DNA of 64,000 nt, taken from NCBI GenBank assembly GCA_039105265.1, contig JAPFFF010000007.1, positions 6,262,001 to 6,326,000 of the forward strand, read 5' to 3'. Below the pieces are notes generated by a model. The model did no database searches. It was not told the origin of the DNA and was given only the letters and a program-made list of their open reading frames with translations. A program made the position numbers and the translations under genes. Source of the stretch: Tritrichomonas musculus. Taxonomy: Eukaryota; Parabasalia; Tritrichomonadida; Tritrichomonadidae. Positions 1 through 9,083 of the stretch are shown piece by piece (position 1 is the stretch's first letter; each line of letters begins with the position of its first letter).

Positions 1-560
1 TAGCCTCCTGTACCATTACATGCATCACATATAGGATATTTCTTTCCATCTTTTGAACCAGTACCTTTGCAAGATGGGCATACAACAGCAATTTCTATTT
101 TTTCATTGATATCTCCACCTAAATATGCTACTTTCATTGGAACTCTAATTAAACGATATGTTGGACTCATTTTAGGTCCAGTTGGCGGAGCTCTATATTT
201 ACCAAATCCGTAAATTTGTGTCATGATGTCAATTGTTTGCTTTTTCACTTCAACATTTTCTTGAAAATCTGAATCAGAATTATTACTTGATGTTTTGCTT
301 CTGTTTTCGCGGGATCTATCATACTCTGCTCTTTGTGCAGGATCTTTTAAAATACTATAGGCCTGACCTAACTGTTGAAATTCTTCTGTTGCATGAGGGT
401 CGTTTTTATTTCGATCTGGATGAAGTTGAAAAGCTTTTTTTCTATAAGCTTTTTTTATTTCTTCTTGGGTTGCTGTCGGGGAGCATCCAAGAATATCATA
501 AAGAGATTGAACCTTTTTAGGATGACTTGATTCATACCTATCATCACTTTCTTCAGACAT
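1..560 (-). CDS. DnaJ/Hsp40 type A co-chaperone (partial, 3' end off window)
   Basis: Hsp70 co-chaperone; the J-domain stimulates Hsp70 ATPase and the zinc-finger region binds client protein. Reading leftward from the ATG at 558-560, about 186 codons stay open to the window edge. Residues ~20-85 form a J-domain with the HPD motif in LHPDRNKNDPHATEEF. After a short Ser/Asn/Gly-poor linker come the first two CxxCxGxG zinc repeats, CPSCKGTG and CDACNGTG, preceded by a substrate-domain-like stretch (RLIRVPMKVAYLGG). The linker lacks a long G/F-rich region, unlike Ydj1. No signal peptide is visible, so cytosol or nucleus is likely. The C-terminal half lies outside the window. The family call is direct from motifs; paralogue identity cannot be set. 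Confidence 0.93.
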   Translation of the reverse strand, partial: MSEESDDRYESSHPKKVQSLYDILGCSPTATQEEIKKAYRKKAFQLHPDRNKNDPHATEEFQQLGQAYSILKDPAQRAEYDRSRENRSKTSSNNSDSDFQENVEVKKQTIDIMTQIYGFGKYRAPPTGPKMSPTYRLIRVPMKVAYLGGDINEKIEIAVVCPSCKGTGSKDGKKYPICDACNGTGG

Positions 561-949
561 TAAACTAAATTATATTAAAAATTTATCATTTGTTTAATTT
601 AGAGAATTTATTTATAGCGGCATTGAAAATTGAATTTTCTTTTAAAATTTCATTCAAATAAAATTTTATTTATCTTTCAATTTGATGTAATAATATTTCA
701 AACATATCTTTTAAAAATCCACCATTTTAATAAAAATCAATTAAGTCATCGAAATAATAACAATGAAAATATAATATTATAAAAAAGAAGATACATTATT
801 TATTCAATTAATGACAAATCAACTGTCAAAGTTTAAACTACTATAGAACTACCTACTTCAATTACCTTAACTAATTAGAACAAATATATAATATTAATAT
901 TAAAAGAATCAATTAGCTTTCTAATCTTTCGTTAAACTTTCCTGATTCA
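561..949. other. AT-rich gap upstream of DnaJ
   Basis: This stretch carries the 5' flank of the leftward DnaJ gene. I see no gene, RNA or repeat that I can support in it, only AT-rich sequence with short stop-broken frames. Confidence 0.5.
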
Positions 950-1332
950 CATGCAATTTCTGAATCAAGTTTTCCTATCAATATTATCTAATGATCAAAA
1001 TCGATCATTTTATTTAAATAATTACTTCGATCTTTTAATCACAATTACTACCTTTCTATGTCGTTCAAGGTGCAAGTCTTCTCAATTTTTCTGATATACC
1101 CATTCAAATATTTCATTCAACAGTTATTCCAATTGGAATAACTGTTGGCGAAAAAAACGAAGAAAAAATAAAACAGAAAAAACAAAAAGAAATGATGAAA
1201 AAAGAAAGAAGCAATTTTGATCAATTGAATCAACAAGGCATATTTTCACCACCATTGGGACAAACTTATTTTACACCAAAATCAAACAGTTCATTTGTTT
1301 TTTCATATAGTAATTCACAGAAAAATAATTGA
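950..1332 (+). pseudogene. Decayed coding sequence, family unknown
   Basis: An ATG at 950 opens a protein-like frame (MQFLNQVFLSILSNDQNRSF and onward). A second frame, open without a stop from 1039 to the TGA at 1330-1332, continues in protein-like style through PFYVVQGASLLNFSDIPIQ and a Lys-rich segment to a Ser/Asn-rich end. The two overlap near 1040-1050, which fits one gene with a small indel. Codon choice looks like the real genes in this window rather than like intergenic DNA. I do not recognise the family. It could also be a real gene split by an assembly indel. Confidence 0.35.
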
Positions 1333-1484
1333 ACCTTTTTCATTCTCACCAGGAAATCATCATCCGGAAATTATTTCCCGGAAAATTTTTTTCAAATCAT
1401 AATAAATTAATTAAAAAATATCTTAAAATTTTATTTATTTTATAATATTTGCTATCATTTCTTAAGTAGTTAATAAATTGTCCT

Positions 1485-1790
1485 GAAAAGTGCTCTAAAC
1501 GACCACTTTTCATGACAATTTGACCACTTTTCGTTCATTTTTCGTTCTAAACGACCACTTTTTCAATAAAAACAAGACCAAATGACCATTTTTTTGAAAA
1601 ATTTGACTATTTGGCGAACTTTTTGATAGATTTTATTTAAAAAAATTGACCTTTTGGTCGATTTTCTTTGAAAAACTTGACCTTTTAAGACCTTTTATTT
1701 CAAGAAATTCGAATTAATTTGACCTTCTTTTTGAAAAAGTGAACCATTTGACCTCCTAAATTGACCTCGTCCTGAAAACCGCTATATAGG
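1485..1790. repeat. Degenerate direct repeats of a TTGACC(A/T)TTT-type word
   Basis: About ten diverged copies of a roughly 20-30 bp unit containing GACCACTTTT, TTGACCTTTT or TTGACCTCC follow one another. The block is bounded by GTCCTGAAAAGTGC near 1477 and GTCCTGAAAACCGC near 1770. No coding frame survives. It may be an old minisatellite or the inside of a decayed element. Confidence 0.5.
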
Positions 1791-1865
1791 TGAAAATTAA
1801 GCAAAATAAAATTTTACTTCAAAAAGTTTCCCATCCACATTTTTCAATTATTATTCTAAAGTTTT

Positions 1866-1899
1866 TTCAAAAAGTTAGTCAACTTGAAAAAGTCAAGAT
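1866..1899. repeat. Dispersed direct repeat, copy 1
   Basis: The sequence TTTCAAAAAGTTAGTCAACT followed by TGAAAAAGT recurs almost unchanged at about 3918-3950, just before the first ORF of the Polinton-like region. A short GATAA microsatellite follows it (about 1894-1914). It may be the end or promoter of an element. Confidence 0.4.
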
Positions 1900-1914
1900 A
1901 AGATAAGATAAGAA

Positions 1915-3900
1915 AATTATTTTTAATTAAAGGTGGGTGGAGTTTTGTTTGGAATAAAAATTCTTTTATTTTATTTATTATATTTATAATATAATATTAA
2001 TTAGAATTATTAATTATTTATAAGTATTTATTGGTTGATCGCAGCTAAATATATGTTTTTATTTTTCAGTCGTCATTGAATTTTTTTGAATAGGAATAAT
2101 TGAAAAAATTAAAATAAAATAAAATATGTATTTTTTATTATAATACTCTTGGGTTTTAACTATTTACATGCGCAATTGATCATTTTCTTTTTTAAATGGA
2201 ATGCCATCTCTTTTCAATTTGAGATTTGGCTAATAAAAGTTTTGATTATTCAGTAAAAACTCTTTTTAGAGTTGCAAAGTATGCTTTTTAAACGATCATT
2301 ACTTATGATTCTTTTTGAAATTTTGAATTTCAAAGAGAGTTTTCTTTTTTTTTTAATTGTGAATCTAGAATAATTATTGGATTCAACAAATATGGATTTT
2401 GATCTTTTTTTCTGATGTTTTTGGCCTTTTTATGTCTTAATATGTGTTTTAAGAAATGAATTTTGGGACTATTGTCGATTAAACATAGAATTAATAGATT
2501 AGATTCTGTTGGTTAATTCAAAATTAAGCTCCTTAGGCTTGAATATTTCATTTTATGATAATCTCAAGTAAGTTTAAAAAAATAGTTTCTTGTATATTTT
2601 CATTTATTTATGTATATTTATAGAATATGAAAATTTAAAAATTGAGAAAAGAATCCAATATCTCACAAAATTTGTGTAGTATCATTGAATTATTTAATAA
2701 TAAATACTTGATTATTTAATATGTTATATAATATAATTATTATCTATTTATTTGTGTAGTTATTTGTTTACATTTTATTTCATTTTGAAATAAATATTAT
2801 TAAATCATCAATAAGATATAATAATGAAACAAAAAATAATATTATAACACAAATTTTAAAACAAATATATTTATATTAAAATTGTGTTTTATTTGATTTA
2901 ATTGATTATATATTGTTTATATATTTATTTAAATGTATTTATAATATTTTAATATTTATATTACTGTTAGATATTGAGATAATACTTTTTTTAATAATAC
3001 GGTTTGAATTCAAAATTTTGAATATAATTTCTGAGTACCATTTTGTATGGTTTATTTTAATTGTAAAATAGCGGTTATATAGAAAAGAGAAACGGCCCCT
3101 GAAAAAGCATTCACTTTTTCTAAAAATAAATTTTATATTTTTACAAAAAATTCATAGAATAACGTATAAACTAAACAAAAAGAAAAGATAAACTTATCAA
3201 TTTTTATAATTCAAATATACTCCAATCACATTCAAATATTTTTTGAGTGTATATCTTTTTATAATAATTATAAATGAATTTTTATTTGCATATATTATTA
3301 TTTATATACTACATATATTAATAAAAAATAAAAACATTATAGCTACTGTCATCATATTAATCCAAATATTTGTTTCAATTTCTAAAAAATAATAAAATAT
3401 AAAAATAATGGTGATGCTCGAGTAAAATGTGAATTTAATTTTTTCAAATTGATTAAAAATAAACATAAAGATATATATTATAATATAATAAATAAAATAT
3501 AACTGAATTGCTAAATTTTTTCCAAAATGTGACAAAAATCTCCGATTTCACAATTTTGTGAAAGAATTGACGAATTATTAATTCTAATTTATATTCGGTA
3601 ATAAATGCTTGTATATATATTTGATTAGCTAATATTTAATTTTATTCATTGCTTCTAAAAACTTCATTTGATGTAAAAATCGCTACTTAAAATATTTGCC
3701 AATAAATCATTATTTACACTTATTATTCATAATATAATTTATTATATCAAAAAAGACAAATTTATAAAATATAATAAACATAAAATATTATTATATTACT
3801 AATAAAATTTCCAAGAAAAAGACTCAATATTTAGCCAATCAAAAATTTTTTTGAGTCCCCACACATTTTTTTAATTTAACCAAAATTTTTTCTCTAACTT
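1915..3900. other. AT-rich gene desert
   Basis: About 2 kb of very AT-rich DNA. A 77-codon leftward frame at 3302-3535 is almost all Ile, Phe, Tyr and Asn, as expected from chance translation of AT-rich sequence. I see no supportable gene or RNA here. Confidence 0.5.
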
Positions 3901-3974
3901 AAATTTTTAATTTCGCTTTCAAAAAGTTAGTCATCTTGAAAAAGTTAACTTTATTTTTTTTCTCGTTATTAAAA

Positions 3975-4181
3975 ATGCCAATTCAAACTTCAATATCTGG
4001 TCCCAATTTTATTTTCTTTGATGATATTCCTGAAGAATCAATTAAAATAAAAGACATGTATGATAATATAACTTTTTTAGAAAACCAATATTTCTATTAT
4101 CATGATGAAGCTAATGATATTGACCATTTCTATTCAAAATCTCAAGATGAAATTTATAGACCTCCGAAATTGTTGAATTGA
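3975..4181 (+). CDS. Small ORF, 68 residues, possibly Polinton-associated
   Basis: Starts at an ATG 25-30 bp after the dispersed repeat copy at 3918-3950 and runs MPIQTSISGPNFIFFDDIPE to YRPPKLLN. It is acidic and rich in Tyr, Phe and Asp, without a signal peptide or membrane segment. Amino-acid composition is more protein-like than chance AT-rich translation. No family recognised. Its position just upstream of the integrase block suggests it belongs to the element. Confidence 0.4.
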   Translation: MPIQTSISGPNFIFFDDIPEESIKIKDMYDNITFLENQYFYYHDEANDIDHFYSKSQDEIYRPPKLLN

Positions 4182-4535
4182 AAAATGGTTGTTATAAGGG
4201 GGTAAATAGGCTTTTTCATATAAATTTATTGAAAAAAACATTGACAAAGTGAGCATATTTTTGGTATCTTTTAAGCCCCTTTGGTGCAAAAAGCATCATT
4301 GTAAATATATCCTGTGTCTAACTACTTCTAAATGTGTTTTCTTAAAAGATTCAAAAGGTAATAGAATAATTTTAAATATTAAAAAATTTAAGTTTTATTA
4401 TGGACTTTGAAAAGAATTTATTTGATTAATTCATAACCATAAACTTGAACTTTGTTAATGGTTTTTCTTTTTAACCTAAAATGACTTTTAACTTCATCAA
4501 GTTTTCCAAAGATATTTGAAGTCATTTAAAAAAAC

Positions 4536-4775
4536 ATGTCATTAAGAAATCAAAAATTAACAAAAGCTCAAGAACAAAAATTATTAATGGAAAGATTACA
4601 AAATGAAAATTCTCATTTAAAAACTAAAATGTTTGATGCAATAGTTGAAATAAAAAATGTGAGAAATGAAATGAATTCAAAACCTAAAAGAAATACTAAG
4701 AAAACTCAAGAACAAATGGTTTATCAACTACCTCAACTACCTCAAAAACCTCAAAAAAATACAAGATTTACATAA
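4536..4775 (+). CDS. Short coiled-coil ORF in the Polinton-like region
   Basis: A 79-codon frame starting MSLRNQKLTKAQEQKLLMER, with heptad-like spacing over residues 5-45 and then a basic, Gln/Pro-rich tail. Function unknown. It belongs to the broken Polinton-like block by position. Confidence 0.4.
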   Translation: MSLRNQKLTKAQEQKLLMERLQNENSHLKTKMFDAIVEIKNVRNEMNSKPKRNTKKTQEQMVYQLPQLPQKPQKNTRFT

Positions 4776-4921
4776 AATCCTTCAAAAGTTTATGAACATG
4801 AAGAATTTTTACAACATTTAGCTCAATTACAAGCAAATCAAAATTCAAAATCTAGACAAAAAAGACAAAATAATGATTCTGAAAATTCTGAATCTGATTG
4901 AAAAATCACTCAACTAAATAA

Positions 4922-5398
4922 ATGACAGTTAAAGAACTTGAAGAAGAAATTATTGAAATTGAAGAACATTTAAAAGACATTGAAGAAAAGATATTTGAAA
5001 AAGAAATTGAAGAAGAACAGAAAATTGAAGAAGAGGAAGAAATTGTTATTCCTGAAAATACCCAATTTGAGAGATTGAATAATTATCCTGATTATGAAAT
5101 AATGACTTCTGAACCTTATTATATAAGAAAAATCGGTACAAAGAAGATTTTGAAAGAAAGATGTAAAAATTAAGACAATAAATATATCTCAATTTCTTTG
5201 AATAAACAACCAAAATTGAAATATAGGATGATTGCAGAACATTTTGTTCCAAATGATGACCCAGAAAATAAAATTTTTGTTGACCATATTGATAATAATT
5301 GTCAAAATAATTCACCTTCAAATTTAAGATGGGTGTCAATCAAAGAGAATTCAATGAACAAAAAGTCTCACCAAAATATTCATTATCAATTTTTTTGA
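4922..5398 (+). pseudogene. NUMOD4/HNH-type endonuclease relic
   Basis: The region opens with a Glu/Ile/Lys-rich coiled coil. It is followed by a NUMOD4-like module (NYPDYEIMTSEPYYIRKIG) and an HNH-type core with the signature VDHIDNNCQNNSPSNLRWVS, in which the D-H-I-D and N-L-R-W-V elements are typical of homing-type HNH nucleases. Such nucleases cleave DNA and are often carried inside viruses and mobile elements. The copy is broken. Host-gene origin is less likely, given the integrase next door. Confidence 0.6.
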
Positions 5399-5638
5399 AA
5401 AATTACCTCCAAATTCAGTTCCTGAGAAGAAATATAATCAATATACATTTGAAAATTATTTTTATTCAAATGGTGAATTGTCATTAACTACTAAATTTCC
5501 AAAAAAAAAGAGGTGTCGCACTAAAAATAAACGTATTTTTATAACGATAATGAATTGTTAAGTGCTCGTGGGAAGCCTTTCACGAAGCCATCAACGGTTT
5601 GTAAGGTGGTGTGGAAGCATGAAATACTGAAACACCCC

Positions 5639-6694
5639 TTACCATACACTACTAGGTGCATGATTATATTGAAAAACTAAGTTTTTCATTATTCCTGGTG
5701 ATAAACTTTTTTCACCTAAATTGAATGCCATATCTCTTAAAGTTCTGATTACTCTATCAATAATTCCAAGAGAACTATGTAAAGGTTCTGAATCTTTCAA
5801 TGATTTTCTACCCTTTTCTAAATCTTTATTAAAATAAATTCTATCAACATTTGACCGAGTAATTCCCTTTTCTTTGAAAAAATACTGACATTCTTTTGAA
5901 CAAAAACATTTTTCTGAATCACCAGATAAATTTTCACAAATTAATCCATCTTTTAACATCTTTGAAAAAGTTCTTATAAAAGAATCTGTAGATTTTGAAT
6001 GGTCTTTTGCAATTAAATCATTGAATACAATTTTATTCATTAATTCAACATATAAATACCTTGTATTTATATTAATAGCTACCAAATAACATTGTTTTCC
6101 ATCAAACATTAAATCAATTAACCATGAATTTCTTGGACCAACTTTATGTAATTCAAAATTTTCTTTATTATATTTAACTGGAAATTGAGTATTTATTATT
6201 GAATTTGGTTGAATTTCTAATTTTGGGAATTGTTTATGTAAACTTTTATTTTTTGAATCCGATTTGAATGCTATTTTATTAATTTTGAATTCATTATTTT
6301 TAACTTTTGAAATTGTTTTTCCAGGTTGTGTATAATATTTATTTAAATAATTTGAATAATCTTCTTCTTTTGACCAATTCTTAGAAACTTTATCAAATTC
6401 TTTTTTTGTTAAAGATTTGTTATCATTTGAATGTCTTTGAACAAAATCATTCAAATATTCATCTTCTTTTTGTGGCTTCTTCTCAATTTTTGAAGGATGA
6501 TATTCATTGAATTTATTTTCATAAAAATTGAACAATTCATTTTTCATATCATTATCAAAATCCTTTAACTTTAACTTTAACTTTGAATAATTCATAACTT
6601 TATCATAATCGGCTTTATTTTTATGTTTCCAAGAAAAAGTATTCAAATAATTCATTGCATCATCAAATTGTTTACTTAAATCATATTCATTCAT
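5639..6694 (-). CDS. Retrovirus-like integrase of Polinton/Maverick type
   Basis: A leftward 351-codon frame. Residues ~1-160 are Lys/Asn-rich and probably linker. Residues ~175-345 look like an rve/DDE integrase core: LIDLMFDGKQCYLVAININT is the usual first catalytic strand region, a Cys-rich patch lies near CFCSKECQYFF, and the end has IDRVIRTLRDM and FQYNHAPSS, the latter very like the 'YNHxPH' segment of Polinton integrases. The family enzyme joins element ends to host DNA. It faces the nuclease relic tail to tail. As a fossil its activity is not judged here. Confidence 0.7.
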   Translation of the reverse strand: MNEYDLSKQFDDAMNYLNTFSWKHKNKADYDKVMNYSKLKLKLKDFDNDMKNELFNFYENKFNEYHPSKIEKKPQKEDEYLNDFVQRHSNDNKSLTKKEFDKVSKNWSKEEDYSNYLNKYYTQPGKTISKVKNNEFKINKIAFKSDSKNKSLHKQFPKLEIQPNSIINTQFPVKYNKENFELHKVGPRNSWLIDLMFDGKQCYLVAININTRYLYVELMNKIVFNDLIAKDHSKSTDSFIRTFSKMLKDGLICENLSGDSEKCFCSKECQYFFKEKGITRSNVDRIYFNKDLEKGRKSLKDSEPLHSSLGIIDRVIRTLRDMAFNLGEKSLSPGIMKNLVFQYNHAPSSVW

Positions 6695-7009
6695 TTAGGT
6701 ATTTTTAATTTTCCAATATTTTGAATTAATTGCCTTCTATTGAATTCAGGTGTTTCAGGTATTTGAGCTTTAGGTATTGGATTCACAATTGAATGAGTTT
6801 GAGGTCTTTTCCAATGACCTAGTGTTGAAATTTTCTTAAACCAAGTTCCAAATGGCATTTATTTTTTTTTTTTTTTTTTTGAATAGAAAATAAAAAAATC
6901 AAATGAAAATTCATTCTGAGTCATTAGCAATTGGGTCAAATTTAATATAACAATCTTTAAAATCTCTAAAACTTGAAGCGCTATAAAAAATCCACGATCT
7001 TAATGACAC

Positions 7010-7490
7010 CCCTATATCAATAATGAACTTAACAAAGCTCTATATAATTCAGAGAAGAAAGAAGTAGAAATAAGTAATGAAAGAAAATTTGTTAACCCCG
7101 AGGATGTAGATATAGTTATTGCTACAAGCTGCATTCAAGCAGGACAATCATTAAAAGAGAAGCTACTATCCATCTTCATTCAGACCTCACTCGATACTGT
7201 ATCATCTGTAGAACAGTTCGTAGGGAGGAATAGGAATAATGATTCAACTGTAAATCTATACATGAAGCAAATTAAAGTCCCTGAAGATAAGTTTACATAC
7301 AAGATAGCCAAGAACAGATAAAAAACAAGGCTGAATCAATTAAGAGCTAACGCATTGCTATCAATGAATCAATCATCATGGGTTAATTGTTTGAGTTAAA
7401 TTGGTGAGGTTATTGTTGATGAGGATGATGAAGAGAAGCAAACAGAAACAATCAACATCATTTATTTACAAAACGAAAGGATAGATTGGT
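7010..7490 (+). pseudogene. SF2 helicase C-terminal fragment, virus-like
   Basis: Forward translation contains DVDIVIATSCIQAGQSLKEK and, after a spacer, a VEQFVGRNRN segment. These match helicase motif V (a strand followed by S/T...G) and motif VI (Q..GR.R). The Asp/Glu-rich tail that follows resembles replication-type helicases of large DNA viruses. Base composition is less AT-rich than the flanks. Only a fragment is present and it is broken. Assignment to the same Polinton-like element is by proximity only. Confidence 0.45.
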
Positions 7491-7559
7491 ATTGATTGTA
7501 GACAAGAAGAAGTTGATAAGTGATAAGTGCACGGATCTATTAAACCAAATGGTAGCTAC

Positions 7560-7920
7560 CATTGAATGAGTTGCTGATTGTATTTTTTTGATGAAATACA
7601 ATTGATGAAGTGTTATTGATGGAATACAATTGATGGAATATACATGTTGGATTCAGTTATGATGCTTATTCAATTACTTTCATTGATGTTATATACTTGT
7701 TGGATTCAGTTATATTGTTTATTTGTTGGATTCAGTTATATTGTTTATTTTTTGGAATACAGTGATGAAGTGTTATTGATGGAATACAGTGATGTTATTT
7801 GTTCATTTGATTTCAGTTATGAAAAATGGTTTATTTTTATATGTGGCTGTAAATTTTTTTCCTATTAATAAACCATTCAAAATAAAAGTGGGCGATTTAA
7901 TAGGAAAAAATTTACAGCAT
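7560..7920. repeat. Short tandem repeats ending in a hairpin
   Basis: From 7560 to 7800 the words GTTGGATTCAGTTATATTGT and GATGAAGTGTTATTGATGGA recur several times. At 7846-7868 and 7897-7918 lie inverted arms (GCTGTAAATTTTTTTCCTAT against its near-complement), nested around a smaller ATGGTTTATT/AATAAACCAT palindrome. This may be the decayed end of the Polinton-like block. The 74-codon frame across it is only repeat translation. Confidence 0.55.
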
Positions 7921-8199
7921 AATAGTGGAAAAAGTGTTTCATTCTTATAAATTTGTTGGAATCAAATATTTGAATCATAAATTGTATATGTAAAGCTTTT
8001 TTTGTATTGAGTTTATGATGAGCACCATGCTTATTAGCAACCATTTGATTGTAAGCTCAAATCAAAAACCAATTCAAATGATATATATTTAAAAATGTAA
8101 CTATATATTAAAATTGACGCATTATTATTATCAACAAGAAAATATTTTAAATAAGGATCATTCCAGAAGATGGAGTACTGATTGTAAAATATACCTTCT

Positions 8200-8935
8200 A
8201 ATGGTAACCTAAAAAAATGGATCCGACCCGTTTTTTTCGGGTAGGGTAATTACCAACCATTCAAGTGAAGTGTTTAAGTATTACCCGATTATTTTTCTTT
8301 AATTATTCATTTAATTCATAATAATAAATAATAAATATTAATTTTTTTCATTAAAAATTTTGATTTCTTGATTCATTTTCAATATCTGATTCAAACTTTA
8401 AGGAAAATTTTCCTCTGAAAAAGCTGATATAAATTCAATTTCAATTTTTTTTGATATTATAATATTACATTTATAACTTTATTCCAAACCCAACAAATAA
8501 CATAATTAATATTAAATTTTCATATTATGATTATTATTCCATAAAAAAAATGAATTTTTTTGGAATCACTTAAATTTATATCATCCAAACATATGATATC
8601 GTAGCAAATTGCATCTCAAATATTATCAATAGAATATCTGACAAGAATAATAATAATATCATTAAAGAAATGGTCTGGTAAAAAATTACCATCTTTATAA
8701 ATAGCCGGGTAAAATTTTACCTATCCCTTTCGGCCGTATGCCGTAATTGAAAATTTTGTAAAATAAACTATTCAATGAACGACCAAATAGCCGTATTTTA
8801 CAAAACCGCCGAAGGGCTAAATTTTACCTTTAGGTAATATGTTATTTTGTTACCCAGGTAAAAAATGATCCTACCCAAAAAGGACCTGTCAAAAGGGGTC
8901 GGGTAGGTACCGCTTTCAAGGTCTATTATAAAATT
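8200..8935. repeat. GC-richer foldback/palindrome cluster
   Basis: Unusually GC-rich words for this window are arranged as repeats. GATCCGACCCG...CGGGTAGGGTAATTACC near 8218-8260 is echoed by GGACCTGTC...GGTCGGGTAGGTACC near 8879-8915. An inverted pair lies at about 8704-8735 (GCCGGGTAAAATTTTACC...CTTTCGGC) and 8806-8832 (GCCGAAGGGCTAAATTTTAC). This looks like a non-autonomous foldback element. A run of about 25 A follows at 8941. Confidence 0.5.
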
Positions 8936-9083
8936 GCTACAAAAAAAAAAAAAAAAAAAAAAAAAATACGTTATAAAACCATTTATTATCTAAATTCAAA
9001 ATTTGTGTTCAAAAACTCAATTTTTTTTTTACAAAATTTTAGAATTTTTTAATCTTCAAACATAATTTATTGAAATCTAAAAT

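Larger units (their letters stand above)
3918..7920. mobile_element. Polinton/Maverick-like region, broken
   Basis: A block with different coding style from its surroundings. Its parts are two small ORFs, a NUMOD4/HNH-type nuclease relic, a retrovirus-like integrase on the opposite strand, a helicase C-terminal fragment and a terminal repeat-rich zone ending in a hairpin. Polintons of trichomonads carry this integrase type. Ends are not resolved: no long terminal inverted repeats were found, so the limits given are the outermost suspicious sequences. The integrase frame is long; the other parts are broken, with several breaks in total. It is probably not recent. Confidence 0.5.

Noticed and set aside
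233-520. 95-codon plus-strand ORF at the window start
   Set aside because: Shadow of the DnaJ J-domain on the other strand.
3302-3535. 77-codon leftward ORF resembling a membrane protein
   Set aside because: Ile/Phe/Tyr-rich translation is expected from AT-rich DNA; no start context or conserved motif.
7644-7868. 74-codon ORF
   Set aside because: Translation of the tandem repeat and hairpin, no protein-like features.
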